Source: an uncultured Paracoccaceae bacterium (lineage in GTDB: Bacteria > Pseudomonadota > Alphaproteobacteria > Rhodobacterales > Rhodobacteraceae). Taken from it: a stretch of DNA of 64,000 nt. The stretch's first letter is position 1. The number at the start of each line of letters is the position of its first letter. The translations under genes were made by a program, and so were the position numbers. The notes under the pieces are model-generated. The model was given only the letters and a program-made list of their open reading frames with translations, ran no database searches and was not told the DNA's origin. Below, piece after piece: positions 38,481 to 48,250 of this stretch. The stretch lies in assembly GCA_947500135.1 (NCBI GenBank), contig CANMQX010000002.1, positions 310,001 to 374,000 of the forward strand, given 5' to 3'.

Positions 38481-38756
38481 GGGGGATGCACACTGGGTAC
38501 ATAATCCGTGAGATTCTGACGCGTTGCCCGTATTCCGGCTACATTAATGATTGGGGTTCGCATCTTCGCAAAGGTAATGGTGAGGCGCTGATCGACGTCT
38601 CAAGCTTCTGGAAAGCCTGACATCAACCGCCAAAATTTCGGCTCATTGGCTGACATTCGCGTAATCCATCCGCTACCGCTGAAGTCAGGGCGTTCGAACT
38701 CGATATTTCCTTCCGTTTCAAGGCATTAGAAGGAATTTCAACCAAGAAATGTGAAC
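38481..38756. other. Intergenic stretch before tRNA-Arg
   Basis: These 276 bp between the Crp/Fnr gene and tRNA-Arg hold no convincing open frame and no clear hairpin or repeat. I see nothing in it. Confidence 0.5.
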
Positions 38757-38833
<77 letters not shown>

Positions 38834-38896
38834 CTGATGCCGTCTATAACGGCGGTATTGTGACCCCGCAACGGCAAAGTCACAGCGGTCGTCCGA

Positions 38897-40120
38897 TCAA
38901 CCAAATAGATCGTGGCACAGCTCCAACGCATCAATCAACACATCCACCTCTTCCGTGGTGTTATACATCCCAAAGGAGGCGCGGCAGGTCGCCCCGACCC
39001 CCATATGCTCCATCAACGGCATCGCGCAATGCGTGCCCGCACGCACAGCCACGCCCTTTTTGTCAAGCACGGTTGAGATGTCATGCGCGTGGGCGGCCCC
39101 TTCCAGAGTGAAGGAAAAGATCGCACCTTTGGTCGCCGATTGCCCCTGCACATGCAGCCAGTTCAGCCCATCAAGGCGCCCGCGCGCATAGTCGCATAAC
39201 GCGCGTTCATGGGCCGCAATCCGTTCCATGCCGGCATCCATCATGTAGTCCAGCGCAACGCCCATGCCGATGGTCTGTATTATCCCGGGTGTCCCGGCCT
39301 CAAACTTCATCGGCGGGTCATTCCAGGTCACCGTTTCGCGGGTGACATCGCGGATCATATCGCCGCCACCCAAAAACGGGCGCATCTCGACCATGCGGTC
39401 CTTGGACACATAAATCGCACCAGACCCCGAAGGACCGTAAAGCTTGTGACCCGTGATCGCGTAAAAATCGCAACCAAGATCCTGCAGATCGACAGGGATA
39501 TGCACGGCCGATTGCGAACCATCGACCAGCACAGGCACGCCTTGGGCGTGGGCAGCGACTGTGATGGTCTTGATATCAACCACGGTTCCCAGCACGTTGG
39601 ACATATGGGTGAGCGCCACCAGTCTGGTTTTCGGACCAATCGCATCAATGACCTTTTGCGGGTCCAGATCGCCATTGGCATCCACATCTACCCATTTGAT
39701 CACAACACCCTGTCGTTCGCGCAAGAAATGCCAAGGGACGATATTGGCGTGATGCTCCATGATTGACAGGACAATTTCGTCACCTGCCTCCATCCGAGGC
39801 ATCGCCCACCCATAGGCGACCATATTGATGCCTTCTGTCGTACCGGAGTTGAAGATGATCTGATCCTCTGATGGCGCATTCAGAAATGTCGCCACCTTGC
39901 CACGCACCGCCTCGTATTTATCCGTGGCCAGATTGCTCAGGTAGTGCAATCCGCGATGCACATTGGCGTATTCTTCCGTATAACCCTTGGTGATCGCATC
40001 AATGACAACCTGCGGCTTCTGGGCTGATGCCCCATTGTCGAGATAGACAAGCGGCTTGCCGTTGACCTTGCGCGACAGGATCGGAAAGTCAGTGCGAATT
40101 TTCGCGATATCATAGCTCAT
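38897..40120 (-). CDS. sufS: SufS-type cysteine desulfurase
   Basis: This 407-residue PLP enzyme takes sulfur from cysteine for Fe-S cluster assembly. The PLP lysine is in ITGHKLYGPSG and the catalytic cysteine in GVGATCRASFGMYNT, both typical of SufS (group II). NSGTTEGINMVAYGW marks the family. It overlaps the upstream Yip1-like gene by 4 bp and closes the suf operon that begins with iscR. Confidence 0.96.
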   Translation of the reverse strand: MSYDIAKIRTDFPILSRKVNGKPLVYLDNGASAQKPQVVIDAITKGYTEEYANVHRGLHYLSNLATDKYEAVRGKVATFLNAPSEDQIIFNSGTTEGINMVAYGWAMPRMEAGDEIVLSIMEHHANIVPWHFLRERQGVVIKWVDVDANGDLDPQKVIDAIGPKTRLVALTHMSNVLGTVVDIKTITVAAHAQGVPVLVDGSQSAVHIPVDLQDLGCDFYAITGHKLYGPSGSGAIYVSKDRMVEMRPFLGGGDMIRDVTRETVTWNDPPMKFEAGTPGIIQTIGMGVALDYMMDAGMERIAAHERALCDYARGRLDGLNWLHVQGQSATKGAIFSFTLEGAAHAHDISTVLDKKGVAVRAGTHCAMPLMEHMGVGATCRASFGMYNTTEEVDVLIDALELCHDLFG

Positions 40121-40710
40121 GCTGTTCCCCCGGGGGTTATGCCAAACAAAACCAAAATCAAACCTGCGATTAGTCCCATCGCAAAGACAGATAAGGCGAG
40201 GATGACAATGGACTTCACCAGATTTTCAAACCCGTGCAAGACATTGATAAAATTGATGATGCACCAGACAAGGGCGCCAAACATGATCAGGCTGGCCAGT
40301 GCAGCCAGATAAGGGCTGATGAGCATCAGCAGCAACTGGCCCGCCTCCAGCGTCAGGTTTATACTATGAAACCAGACCATCAGCGTCAGGGTCGCTTGCA
40401 GATCCCCCTGCCCGCCCATCCATTGGCCAATGTAAGATGTCGTTAAGACGAGTAGGACCAGTGACAGCCAGATCACCGCTGTCAGCGCAAATGGGGACAG
40501 ACGCACCGCCTCTTCCTGCATGGCCACCGCGACAGGTGACAGGAACTGCATAACGGCCAGAAACAGAACATTCAGCACCGCGATCAGGGCGATGGCCATC
40601 CACATCGCGGCCGGTTCAAAGCGCATCGCCATAACCTTTCCGGCCATATCCGCCGGTTCAGTCAAGCTAGCCCAGACCGCGCGCATCCAACTGCCCATAT
40701 CAAATGTCAT
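40117..40710 (-). CDS. Yip1-like membrane protein in the suf operon
   Basis: This 197-residue protein has five predicted TM helices in the Yip1-like arrangement. MTFDMGSWMRAVWASLTEPADMA-like sequence opens it, and TTSYIGQWMGGQGDLQATLTLMVWF marks the family. It overlaps the second Yip1-like gene by 4 bp and sufS by 4 bp, so it is co-translated with the Fe-S machinery. Its role there is unknown. Confidence 0.75.
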   Translation of the reverse strand: MTFDMGSWMRAVWASLTEPADMAGKVMAMRFEPAAMWMAIALIAVLNVLFLAVMQFLSPVAVAMQEEAVRLSPFALTAVIWLSLVLLVLTTSYIGQWMGGQGDLQATLTLMVWFHSINLTLEAGQLLLMLISPYLAALASLIMFGALVWCIINFINVLHGFENLVKSIVILALSVFAMGLIAGLILVLFGITPGGTA

Positions 40711-41210
40711 GCTTTGCTTTCCGCCTCGCGCAAGGACTGTCCCCAGATCAGACCAAAAGCAAGCACCCAGATGGCACCAACCAGATTGGTCTGCAAGCCA
40801 GGGCCAACAAACCCCGCCGTCAGCCCGTAAAGCAGCAGCACCGGAACCGTGGCAAGCAGGCTCCAGAACAAGGCAATGCGGGCACCATACCAGTCACCCT
40901 TGCCGCCAAACAGCTTCGCGACCAGATGGCTGAGTGCTGCAATCACATAAAACAACAGCGGCCAGATCATGACCCAAGCCATGAACTCATAGGCCATCAG
41001 GCGGCTTAGCTCCGGGGCATCGGCCCCGGGGGGTAAATCAAACCCGGCAGCGACGCGGGACAGGCGCGGCCACTGGGCCACAAAAATCAGGAAACAGGCG
41101 ATCAACAAGAACGCAATCGCCCGATCCTCGCGCTTGCCTTGGTCCAGAATATCCCGGATCACTGCCCGCGGCTTGCGCCACGTCCGCACAATGTCGGTGG
41201 TCAACGGCAT
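40707..41210 (-). CDS. Second Yip1-like membrane protein in the suf operon
   Basis: This 167-residue protein has about four TM helices and the segment SHLVAKLFGGKGDWYGARIALFWSLL, which parallels TSYIGQWMGGQGDLQATLTLMVWF in the next gene, so the two are paralogues. It overlaps sufD by 1 bp. Function unknown; a membrane helper of the Suf complex or simple co-transcription are both possible. Confidence 0.72.
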   Translation of the reverse strand: MPLTTDIVRTWRKPRAVIRDILDQGKREDRAIAFLLIACFLIFVAQWPRLSRVAAGFDLPPGADAPELSRLMAYEFMAWVMIWPLLFYVIAALSHLVAKLFGGKGDWYGARIALFWSLLATVPVLLLYGLTAGFVGPGLQTNLVGAIWVLAFGLIWGQSLREAESKA

Positions 41211-42496
41211 CAGCTGTGGCGGGCTAACCAGCCTTCCAGCCGGTCCCGCAAATCCTCTGCCAATACCTCGTTGTCAATTTCCTCCAGCGCCTCTGCCAGG
41301 AAAGCCAAGGTCAACAAGGTACGCGCCTCATCAGGATGCACACCGCGTGACCGCAAATAGAACAGCGCATCCTCATCAATGGCGCCCGACGTGGAGCCAT
41401 GCGAACAGGCCACATCATCGGCATAGATTTCCAACTCTGGCTTGGCCAGGAACTGACTATCCTCATCCAGAAGAAGCGATTGGCTGATCTGATAGCCATC
41501 GGTTTTCTGCGCACCTTCCTTGACAAGAATCTTACCCTGGAACACACCCGTTGCCCCGTTGCGCAGCACTTTTTTGAACACCTGACGGCTTTCGCAATTC
41601 ACGGCGTCATGGGTAATGAACACGGTATCATCATGGTGGAAATCACCGCCATCACCGACACAAGCGCCAGCCACATGAGCGACTGCCTCATCACCGATGA
41701 TTTCCAGCACGCATTCATTACGTGTCAGAACACCATTAAACGTCAGCGTGAATGACTTGAACGTCGACGCCGCACCAATTCTTGCAAAACAATGGGTTAC
41801 GGCACGGCGTTCATGGTCACGGCCCTGCGCACGCACATGGTGAAAGGCGCCACCATCGGCCACTTCAACCTCCAACTGCTTCGAAAAACGCGCAGCCGCT
41901 GGGCCGGTTTCCAACAATGTGACCTCTGCACCCGCTTCAACCTTCACCAGATTGTGCAACACCGCGTCGGATCTGACATCCTTGTGTAGATAAATCAGGT
42001 TGATCGGCTTGCCAACCTTACCTGTCGCCTGGATGACGACACCATCAGTTGCCATGGCGGTATTCAAAGCCGCCAGAGGCCGCTCTACAGGCTGTTGTCC
42101 GCGCGCTTCCAACACACCGTACAAGTCCTTGGCCCAATGAATGTCGGCAGACATGGCATCTGCCAAACGGGCGATTTCGATCCCCTCACCGGCCAGATCA
42201 TCAGACGCCTCGGCGTCAAACACGCCATCAACAAACACAATCTTCAGCCGGTCCACTGCATCAAAAAGCGGACCCTCATCATTGTGAAATAACGCGGCCT
42301 CAGCAGCGTCGGGTGCTGTCAGCGTTGTTGGGTCAGTGTATTTCCAATATTCATCGCGTTTGGTGGGCAGGCCCATCCGACACACCCGGTCCATCGCATC
42401 GGCCCGTGCAGCATTCGCCCATGCGGCACCTTCCGGCAATGACAACCCGGATAGCCGGGCCTCCGTCGTATCTGCTTTCATCTTTGCCAATGCCAT
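41210..42496 (-). CDS. sufD: Fe-S assembly scaffold protein SufD
   Basis: This 428-residue protein is the SufD partner of SufB in the SufBC2D scaffold. The C-terminal beta-helix part contains AHVAGACVGDGGDFHHDDTVF, GVFQGKILVKEGAQKTDGYQ and the SufB/D signature ADDVACSHGSTSGAIDEDALFYLRSRG. The ATG at 42496 shares its A with the sufC stop codon (TGATG); a TTG one codon earlier is less likely. Confidence 0.94.
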   Translation of the reverse strand: MALAKMKADTTEARLSGLSLPEGAAWANAARADAMDRVCRMGLPTKRDEYWKYTDPTTLTAPDAAEAALFHNDEGPLFDAVDRLKIVFVDGVFDAEASDDLAGEGIEIARLADAMSADIHWAKDLYGVLEARGQQPVERPLAALNTAMATDGVVIQATGKVGKPINLIYLHKDVRSDAVLHNLVKVEAGAEVTLLETGPAAARFSKQLEVEVADGGAFHHVRAQGRDHERRAVTHCFARIGAASTFKSFTLTFNGVLTRNECVLEIIGDEAVAHVAGACVGDGGDFHHDDTVFITHDAVNCESRQVFKKVLRNGATGVFQGKILVKEGAQKTDGYQISQSLLLDEDSQFLAKPELEIYADDVACSHGSTSGAIDEDALFYLRSRGVHPDEARTLLTLAFLAEALEEIDNEVLAEDLRDRLEGWLARHS

Positions 42497-43251
42497 CAAG
42501 CCACCTCTGCCAGAATGTCGGCATAGCCGTTGTTTTCAACTTCTAGCGCGAGTTCAGGGCCACCAGATTTCACGATCTTCCCATCCGCCATGATATGCAC
42601 GAAATCCGGCTGGATATGATCCAATAGGCGCTGATAATGGGTGATCACCAGAAACGAACGGCCTTCGGAACGCAAGGCATTCACGCCTTCTGCAACCAGC
42701 TTCATCGCATCGACATCCAGACCTGAATCCGTTTCGTCCAGCACGCACATCTTGGGTTCCAGCATCGCCATTTGCAGGATTTCATTGCGCTTCTTTTCAC
42801 CACCGGAAAAACCGACATTGACGGGGCGTTTCAGCATATCTGCATCGATCTTCAGGCTCTTGGCTTTGGCACGCACTTCTTTCAGGAAATCTGCGGCGCT
42901 CAGTTCCTCTTCGCCCCGTGACTTGCGTTGGGCATTCACTGCAGTACGCAGAAACGTCATGTTGCCTACACCGGGAATTTCGACAGGATATTGAAACGCC
43001 AAAAACAGGCCAGCTGCTGCGCGCTCTTCCGGTTCCATATCCAGTAGGTCGGCGCCCTCCAATGCGGCCGCGCCCTCGGTCACCTCATACCCGTCCTTGC
43101 CAGACAAGACGTAGGACAAGGTTGACTTACCTGACCCGTTCGGACCCATGATTGCATGCACGCTACCGGCTTCAATCGACAGATCGACACCCTTCAGGAT
43201 TTGCTTGTCTTCTTCCTCAAGTGCGACCTTCAAGTTTTTGATTTCGAGCAT
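42496..43251 (-). CDS. sufC: Fe-S assembly ATPase SufC
   Basis: This 251-residue ABC-type ATPase powers the SufBCD scaffold. Walker A is GPNGSGKST, the signature NVGFSGGEKKRNE, and Walker B CVLDETDSGLD. The ATG at 43251 follows GAGGAGAAAA; the frame is open upstream but without family similarity. It overlaps sufD by 1 bp. Confidence 0.96.
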   Translation of the reverse strand: MLEIKNLKVALEEEDKQILKGVDLSIEAGSVHAIMGPNGSGKSTLSYVLSGKDGYEVTEGAAALEGADLLDMEPEERAAAGLFLAFQYPVEIPGVGNMTFLRTAVNAQRKSRGEEELSAADFLKEVRAKAKSLKIDADMLKRPVNVGFSGGEKKRNEILQMAMLEPKMCVLDETDSGLDVDAMKLVAEGVNALRSEGRSFLVITHYQRLLDHIQPDFVHIMADGKIVKSGGPELALEVENNGYADILAEVA

Positions 43252-43344
43252 ATTTTTCTCCTCAGAGCGTATTGGCTGTGGGCACGACAAAACCCTCCGC
43301 GCGGGCAAGACCGCCGAAGGCATCGGGCAATTGAATGGATGGGG

Positions 43345-43854
43345 TTACAGGCTGATCGCTATATCGCGAAAGACCAGTGACATCGGTTCTGTTTCGGCGC
43401 GTATCTGTGCGACGTAATCGGTGGTGTAGATTATCGCCAATTCGTCCGGGTAGAACCACATCAGGTTGTGACCGGCCACGATCATCGCTACGGCGCCCAC
43501 GACCTGACACAACCGCATTGAGATTTTGCGATGGCGCATCAGCGCCGAAATCAACAACATAAAGAACGCGGTCAGCAAAAGATCCGTGGCCAACATCGCG
43601 TTGCCAGTCTCTGTCATCCCCAGAAAACGCAATCGGATCGCCTGCCCGATCATCACGGCCACGCAGCCGATCAACAGGCTGATCAACAGTTTCATAACTG
43701 AAAACTTGCGGGCCTTGGCACTCTTTCGAATGGCCTCCTGCGTCGTGCGTTTGGGCACATGCATTTTCAGATCGGGATCGTAATAGGACGTATTGCGCGG
43801 ACTCTCGATGCGCTTGATCCGCGCATTGAAATCCTTCTGCCCCAGATTGGCCAT
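43345..43854 (-). CDS. Membrane protein of unknown function in the suf operon
   Basis: This protein is about 169 residues long. The N-terminal 60 residues are soluble (ANLGQKDFNARIKRIESPRNTSYYDPDLKMHVPKR in part), and four TM helices follow (about 55-75, 82-102, 111-128 and beyond). I chose the ATG at 43854; a GTG at 43881 is possible. It is placed between sufB and sufC with gaps of 93 and 115 bp. I do not recognise the family. It appears to be a membrane accessory specific to this operon type. Confidence 0.7.
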   Translation of the reverse strand: MANLGQKDFNARIKRIESPRNTSYYDPDLKMHVPKRTTQEAIRKSAKARKFSVMKLLISLLIGCVAVMIGQAIRLRFLGMTETGNAMLATDLLLTAFFMLLISALMRHRKISMRLCQVVGAVAMIVAGHNLMWFYPDELAIIYTTDYVAQIRAETEPMSLVFRDIAISL

Positions 43855-43969
43855 CCCGCCACGCTCCGTCAAAACTTCCACGACAGAACTCTCGCACCGA
43901 ACTGGGGCAACAAGGGGGCCGCGCGATGACGGTATCGCGACGATATGAAAGCATTGTTAAGCGCATCGG

Positions 43970-45508
43970 TTAACCAACCGAACCTTCCAGCGAAATCGCC
44001 ACAAGTGCTTGTGCTTCCATGGCAAACTCCATCGGCAAGGCCTGCAATACATCCTTGCAGAACCCGTTGACGACAAGCGCCACAGCTTCTTCCTCATCCA
44101 TGCCACGCTGGCGACAATAGAACAGCTGATCATCATCCACCTTGGACGTGGTCGCCTCATGTTCTACGCGCGATGAGTTATTCCTCACCTCGATATAGGG
44201 CACAGTATGTGCCCCGCATTTATCGCCAATCAACAGCGAGTCACATTGGGTGTAGTTTCGTGAATCTTTCGCCTTTGGGTGCATCGACACAAGGCCCCGA
44301 TAGGTATTCTGCGCCTTACCGGCACTAATCCCCTTGGACACAATCCGCGACTTCGTGTTCTTGCCCAGATGCACCATCTTTGTGCCCGTGTCCGCCTGCT
44401 GCATATTGTTGGCGATAGCGATGGAATAGAACTCGCCCTGACTGTCATTGCCACGCAGGATGCAGCTTGGATATTTCCAGGTCACAGCCGACCCAGTTTC
44501 GACCTGCGTCCACATCACCTTGGCCCGATCACCCCGGCAATCAGCGCGCTTGGTGACAAAGTTATAGATCCCACCATTGCCGTCTTCATCACCAGGATAC
44601 CAGTTCTGCACGGTGGAATACTTCACCTCTGCATCTTCTTCGACAATGATCTCAACCACCGCTGCATGCAATTGGGCTGTGTCACGCTTGGGTGCGGTGC
44701 AGCCTTCAAGATAAGAGACATAGGACCCTTTGTCAGCAATGATCAAAGTGCGTTCAAACTGGCCGGTATTCTCTGCATTGATGCGGAAGTAGGTGGACAG
44801 CTCCATCGGGCAGCGCACGCCCGGCGGCACATAAACAAACGACCCGTCCGAAAACACTGCGCTGTTCAGCGTGGCATAGAAATTATCCGACGGCGGCACC
44901 ACGGTGCCCAGGTACTTCTTGACCAGTTCAGGATGCTTCTCAATAGCTTCAGAGATCGAACAGAAGATCACCCCAGCCTTCTCAAGCTCTTTCTGGAACG
45001 TCGTACCGACGGAAACCGAGTCAAATACCGCATCCACGGCGACCTTACGGCCTTCGGCAGGCACATCTTCGGCGCCTTCGACGCCGGCAAGGATCATCTG
45101 TTCCTTCAGCGGGATACCCAGCTTTTCATAAGTGGCCAGCAGCTTGGGATCGACCTCATCAAGCGATTTGGGTTTCTCCTCCATGCTTTTCGGACGAGCA
45201 TAGTAATAGATATCCTGAAAATCGATATCCGGGTAATTGACCATTGCCCATGTCGGCTCTTCGATATTTTCCCAACGGGCAAAGGCAGACAGACGCCAAT
45301 CAGTCATCCATTCCGGCTCGTTGTTCTTGGACGAAATCAGACGCACGATATCCGTGTTCACGCCCTTGGGGGCGTATTCCATCTCAATCTCAGTCTCCCA
45401 GCCGTATTTGTAATTGCCAGAGAGCTCTTTGACAGCATCGACCGTCTCCTGATCAACGCCTTCCTTGACTTCAACTGTATCCATCGCGTTCATCTCGCCC
45501 TCTCTCAT
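43970..45508 (-). CDS. sufB: Fe-S assembly scaffold protein SufB
   Basis: This 512-residue core scaffold builds Fe-S clusters with SufC and SufD. Family motifs include [40 protein letters not shown] sequence near residue 170, [20 protein letters not shown], and the C-terminal [21 protein letters not shown]. The ATG at 45508 overlaps the preceding stop codon (ATGA); ATGs at 45493 and 45484 are alternatives. Confidence 0.96.
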   Translation of the reverse strand: MREGEMNAMDTVEVKEGVDQETVDAVKELSGNYKYGWETEIEMEYAPKGVNTDIVRLISSKNNEPEWMTDWRLSAFARWENIEEPTWAMVNYPDIDFQDIYYYARPKSMEEKPKSLDEVDPKLLATYEKLGIPLKEQMILAGVEGAEDVPAEGRKVAVDAVFDSVSVGTTFQKELEKAGVIFCSISEAIEKHPELVKKYLGTVVPPSDNFYATLNSAVFSDGSFVYVPPGVRCPMELSTYFRINAENTGQFERTLIIADKGSYVSYLEGCTAPKRDTAQLHAAVVEIIVEEDAEVKYSTVQNWYPGDEDGNGGIYNFVTKRADCRGDRAKVMWTQVETGSAVTWKYPSCILRGNDSQGEFYSIAIANNMQQADTGTKMVHLGKNTKSRIVSKGISAGKAQNTYRGLVSMHPKAKDSRNYTQCDSLLIGDKCGAHTVPYIEVRNNSSRVEHEATTSKVDDDQLFYCRQRGMDEEEAVALVVNGFCKDVLQALPMEFAMEAQALVAISLEGSVG

Positions 45509-46539
45509 GCTGCCCGCCTACGGGCGCGTTTTTCGCTCCAGGCCCGCACAAAGCGCATGACCTCATCTTCTGTTGTCTCAAGGCCCAGCGACACGCGCAA
45601 AGCACTCGCAGCCTGATCATCATCCAAACCAAGTGCGCCCAGAACCCGGCTCACCTTGACCTTGCCGCTGGAACAGGCCGACCCGGCTGAAACCGCAAAC
45701 CCCGCCAGATCCATGGCCATCACCTGTGTCTCACCCTTCCACCCCGGCGTGATGAAACAGCTGGTGTTTGGCAAACGATCAACACCTTTCCCGACAAAAA
45801 TAGTATTCTTTTCGGCAGCCTCAATGGCGTTTTCTAGAATATTTCTAAGTTTGGCAACCCGATCCCATTTTCCGGCAGCCAAATCATCCTGCGCTGCCGC
45901 CGCGGCGGCTCCCATTCCGGCAATGCCGATCACATTCTCTGTTCCCGAACGGCGGCCCATTTCCTGGCCGCCACCTTTGATTTGCGGTGCAATATCAGTC
46001 CCTTGCGGAAAGATCAGCGCACCGACGCCTTTCGGGCCACCAAATTTATGGGCTGACAGGAACACCAGCTCCACCCCGGACCAAGAAAATGCGAACGGGA
46101 CACGACCAAAGCCTTGCGTAATGTCGGACACGGCCAAACCTTGCGGGAGCTCCTGCACAATCCCGGTTTCCGAATTGGCCAGTTGCACCGCGGATGACGC
46201 TGGATCATCGACCTGCACCGCACCGTCGATGACCGGCAAACAAGGATCGACCCAGGCATATACCGCGTCATGTTCAATCGGTGCGGCCTTCAACCTGCGA
46301 CCAGCCAAGGCAAGCGCTGCCGCCTCCGTCGCACCTGACGTAAATACGACATCAGCACCAGAGCCGCCAACCGCCTCCGCGATCTGAGCACGCGCGCGCT
46401 CGACAATCGCCTTCGCCGCACGCCCCTCGGCATGCACCGATGACGGATTACCAACCACATCCATCGCCGCAATCATTGCATCGCGCACCTCAGCGCGCAG
46501 CGGGGTCGTTGCGTTATGATCCAGATAAACCCGGCTCAT
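45505..46539 (-). CDS. IscS/NifS-type cysteine desulfurase
   Basis: This 344-residue group I cysteine desulfurase opens with [11 protein letters not shown]. The PLP lysine is in [15 protein letters not shown]; the catalytic cysteine loop reads [17 protein letters not shown]. It is shorter than E. coli IscS (404). It is the second desulfurase in this operon beside sufS, so the two may serve different acceptors. It overlaps its neighbours by 4 bp on both sides. Confidence 0.93.
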   Translation of the reverse strand: MSRVYLDHNATTPLRAEVRDAMIAAMDVVGNPSSVHAEGRAAKAIVERARAQIAEAVGGSGADVVFTSGATEAAALALAGRRLKAAPIEHDAVYAWVDPCLPVIDGAVQVDDPASSAVQLANSETGIVQELPQGLAVSDITQGFGRVPFAFSWSGVELVFLSAHKFGGPKGVGALIFPQGTDIAPQIKGGGQEMGRRSGTENVIGIAGMGAAAAAAQDDLAAGKWDRVAKLRNILENAIEAAEKNTIFVGKGVDRLPNTSCFITPGWKGETQVMAMDLAGFAVSAGSACSSGKVKVSRVLGALGLDDDQAASALRVSLGLETTEDEVMRFVRAWSEKRARRRAA

Positions 46540-46970
46540 GAGATCAAGCCCTCAGCTTTCGCTTTCGCACGCAGATCAGCATCCAACTTCTCAGCAAGCT
46601 CAAACTGCAGTTCGAGGTTGGCACCACGCGGAAAACCTTCCGGGACCGTTTCGCCGAGCCACTTAAATGAATTGGCCAAAACCGCGCCTGACAAAACCAC
46701 ATAGTCTGCACTGCTTCCGGTGAGCCAGTTGTAGAAACGACCACCGAACCAACGGGCCCGCACATGGGCGTTCCGCACCTCTGCAACGCGCCGGGCCACA
46801 TAAATCACACAATGGGCGTTGGACATGTAAGCCCTTTCGGCCAAGTCAGCAAATCGAGACCCAAACCGTGACGTTGGGCTCGACACACGTGCGGACTCGG
46901 TCAACATACGGCTCCATGAACCGGCACGCTCTTGCGGCTGAACAACTCTGATGCGGTCAGCCGCTGTCAC
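46536..46970 (-). CDS. Unrecognised protein between iscR and the desulfurase
   Basis: This 144-residue soluble, basic protein starts at GTG 46970 (GTGA overlap with the iscR stop) and ends with a 4-bp overlap with the desulfurase gene. Visible features are an Arg-rich N-terminus and a central NAHVRARWFGGRFYNWLTGSSADYVV segment. No cysteine motif is present apart from one Cys (NAHCVIYVARR). I do not recognise the family. Its tight coupling suggests a role in Fe-S assembly. Confidence 0.65.
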   Translation of the reverse strand: MTAADRIRVVQPQERAGSWSRMLTESARVSSPTSRFGSRFADLAERAYMSNAHCVIYVARRVAEVRNAHVRARWFGGRFYNWLTGSSADYVVLSGAVLANSFKWLGETVPEGFPRGANLELQFELAEKLDADLRAKAKAEGLIS

Positions 46971-47428
46971 GCTTCATCCACAACTTCAAACAAGGCCGGC
47001 ACGGCGGGACACGGGGCCAATTCATTGCCCACAACATCCGACAGCCGGGCCTGGTGCAGGAAAACATAGACATGGGCGCTCAGCCCTTCCCACAAACGGT
47101 TGGTCATCGATTGGGCGCGGCTGCCGGACGCCGCACCTGACGCCCCTGCCCCCTTATGCATTGCCGACACAGTTTCATCGACAGCGCCCAAAACCTCTGC
47201 CACGCGAATATCCGATGGCGGACGGGCCAAACGATACCCCCCGCCCGGACCACGGACAGAGTCGACAAGTTCAGCACGGCGCAGCTTGACGAAAAGCTGC
47301 TCAAGATAAGGCAGGGAAATGTCCTGGCGTTTGGAAATCTCAGTCAGGTTCACAAGCGCATCAGCAGGCTGCAAGGCAAGATCAGCGAGGGCAACCATCG
47401 CGTAACGGCCTTTGGTGCTTAATTTCAT
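46967..47428 (-). CDS. iscR: Rrf2-family Fe-S regulator IscR (single-cysteine type)
   Basis: This 153-residue regulator has an N-terminal winged HTH (KLSTKGRYAMVALADLAL, then ISKRQDISLPYLEQLFVKLRRAELVDSVRGPGGGYRLAR). The three clustered cysteines of E. coli IscR are absent; the loop is Gly/Ala/Ser-rich (MHKGAGASGAASGSR) and only C140 remains. Such single-cysteine IscR is known from Rhodobacter and relatives. It is the first gene of the suf operon and probably represses it when clusters are plentiful. Confidence 0.92.
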   Translation of the reverse strand: MKLSTKGRYAMVALADLALQPADALVNLTEISKRQDISLPYLEQLFVKLRRAELVDSVRGPGGGYRLARPPSDIRVAEVLGAVDETVSAMHKGAGASGAASGSRAQSMTNRLWEGLSAHVYVFLHQARLSDVVGNELAPCPAVPALFEVVDEA

Positions 47429-47501
47429 GCCACATCCTCCCAGCGAACTGCGCTATTTCATTGACGGCGCAGGCCTGCATCATTACTTCACCGTGAACAC
47501 A

Positions 47502-47538
47502 AAGCTTGGGAAACACCCAAGTTTAGAATCTTTCTAAG
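47502..47538. promoter_or_regulatory. Irr/ICE-type palindrome plus second inverted repeat upstream of iscR-suf
   Basis: TTTAGAA (47522-47528), 3 bases, TTCTAAG (47532-47538) is a near-perfect match to the iron-control element bound by Irr in alphaproteobacteria. Next to it, AAGCTTGGG (47502-47510) and CCCAAGTTT (47516-47524) form an imperfect inverted repeat, a possible IscR site. They lie 74-110 bp upstream of iscR and also 57-93 bp upstream of the divergent hydrolase gene. Confidence 0.7.
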
Positions 47539-47594
47539 GTGACCGAGCATTTCAGTCAAGAATTGCCTGTTACCGCAGCAGCGACGGAACTGGA

Positions 47595-48248
47595 ATGCCC
47601 GAAGTCATCTTCCCCGGACCCGAAGGGCGCCTTGAAGGGCGCTACCACCCGCAAAAGGACCGCGACGCACCGATTGCCATCGTTTTGCACCCCCATCCGC
47701 AATTTGGGGGGACCATGAACAACCGGGTCGTCTACAACCTGCATTATGCCTTCTATAACATGGGGTTCACCGTCTTGCGGTTCAATTTCCGCGGTGTTGG
47801 GCGCAGTCAGGGTGAATATGATCAGGGGGTGGGCGAACTGTCCGATGCGGCCTCCGCGCTCGACTACCTGCAATCAATGAACAACAACGCCAAACATTGT
47901 TGGGTGGCTGGGTTTTCATTCGGGGCATGGATCGGGATGCAGTTGCTGATGCGGCGGCCAGAGATCACCGGTTTCATCTCGGTGTCGCCGCCTGCCAATA
48001 TGTACGACTTCAGTTTCCTTGCCCCCTGCCCGTCTTCGGGTCTGATAATCAACGGATCAAACGACCGGGTCGCACCGCCGCGCGACACCGTCAGCCTCGT
48101 CAACAAACTGCACGAGCAGAAGGGAATCACCATCACCCATGATGAAATGGACGGGGCCGGCCATTTCTTCGAAGATCCACATATGGACCCAATGATTGAC
48201 ACAGTTAAGTCTTACGTGCGGCGCAGGTTAACTGAAAACACGAGATAA
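47595..48248 (+). CDS. Alpha/beta hydrolase
   Basis: This 217-residue protein has the alpha/beta hydrolase order: HPHPQFGGTMNNRVV (oxyanion region), FRGVGRSQGEYD, nucleophile S in GFSFGAWIG (about S112), an aspartate in INGSNDRVAPP and the catalytic His in GAGHFFEDPH. The size and motifs fit the small dienelactone-hydrolase/YdeN-like family; the substrate is unknown. It is the first of a plus-strand run of four genes and starts 57 bp after the Irr-like box. Confidence 0.85.
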   Translation: MPEVIFPGPEGRLEGRYHPQKDRDAPIAIVLHPHPQFGGTMNNRVVYNLHYAFYNMGFTVLRFNFRGVGRSQGEYDQGVGELSDAASALDYLQSMNNNAKHCWVAGFSFGAWIGMQLLMRRPEITGFISVSPPANMYDFSFLAPCPSSGLIINGSNDRVAPPRDTVSLVNKLHEQKGITITHDEMDGAGHFFEDPHMDPMIDTVKSYVRRRLTENTR

Positions 48249-48250
48249 AC

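Noticed and set aside
38834..38896. Short hairpin GCCGT/ACGGC after sufS
   Set aside because: Only a 5-bp stem and no T-run; not enough for a terminator.
43262..43966. 234-codon frame on the minus strand
   Set aside because: It overlaps the four-TM protein gene in another frame; the latter has clear membrane helices and this one has an Arg-rich shadow composition.
44279..45616. 445-codon open frame on the plus strand
   Set aside because: Antisense to sufB and the end of the desulfurase gene; no recognisable protein, no ribosome site.
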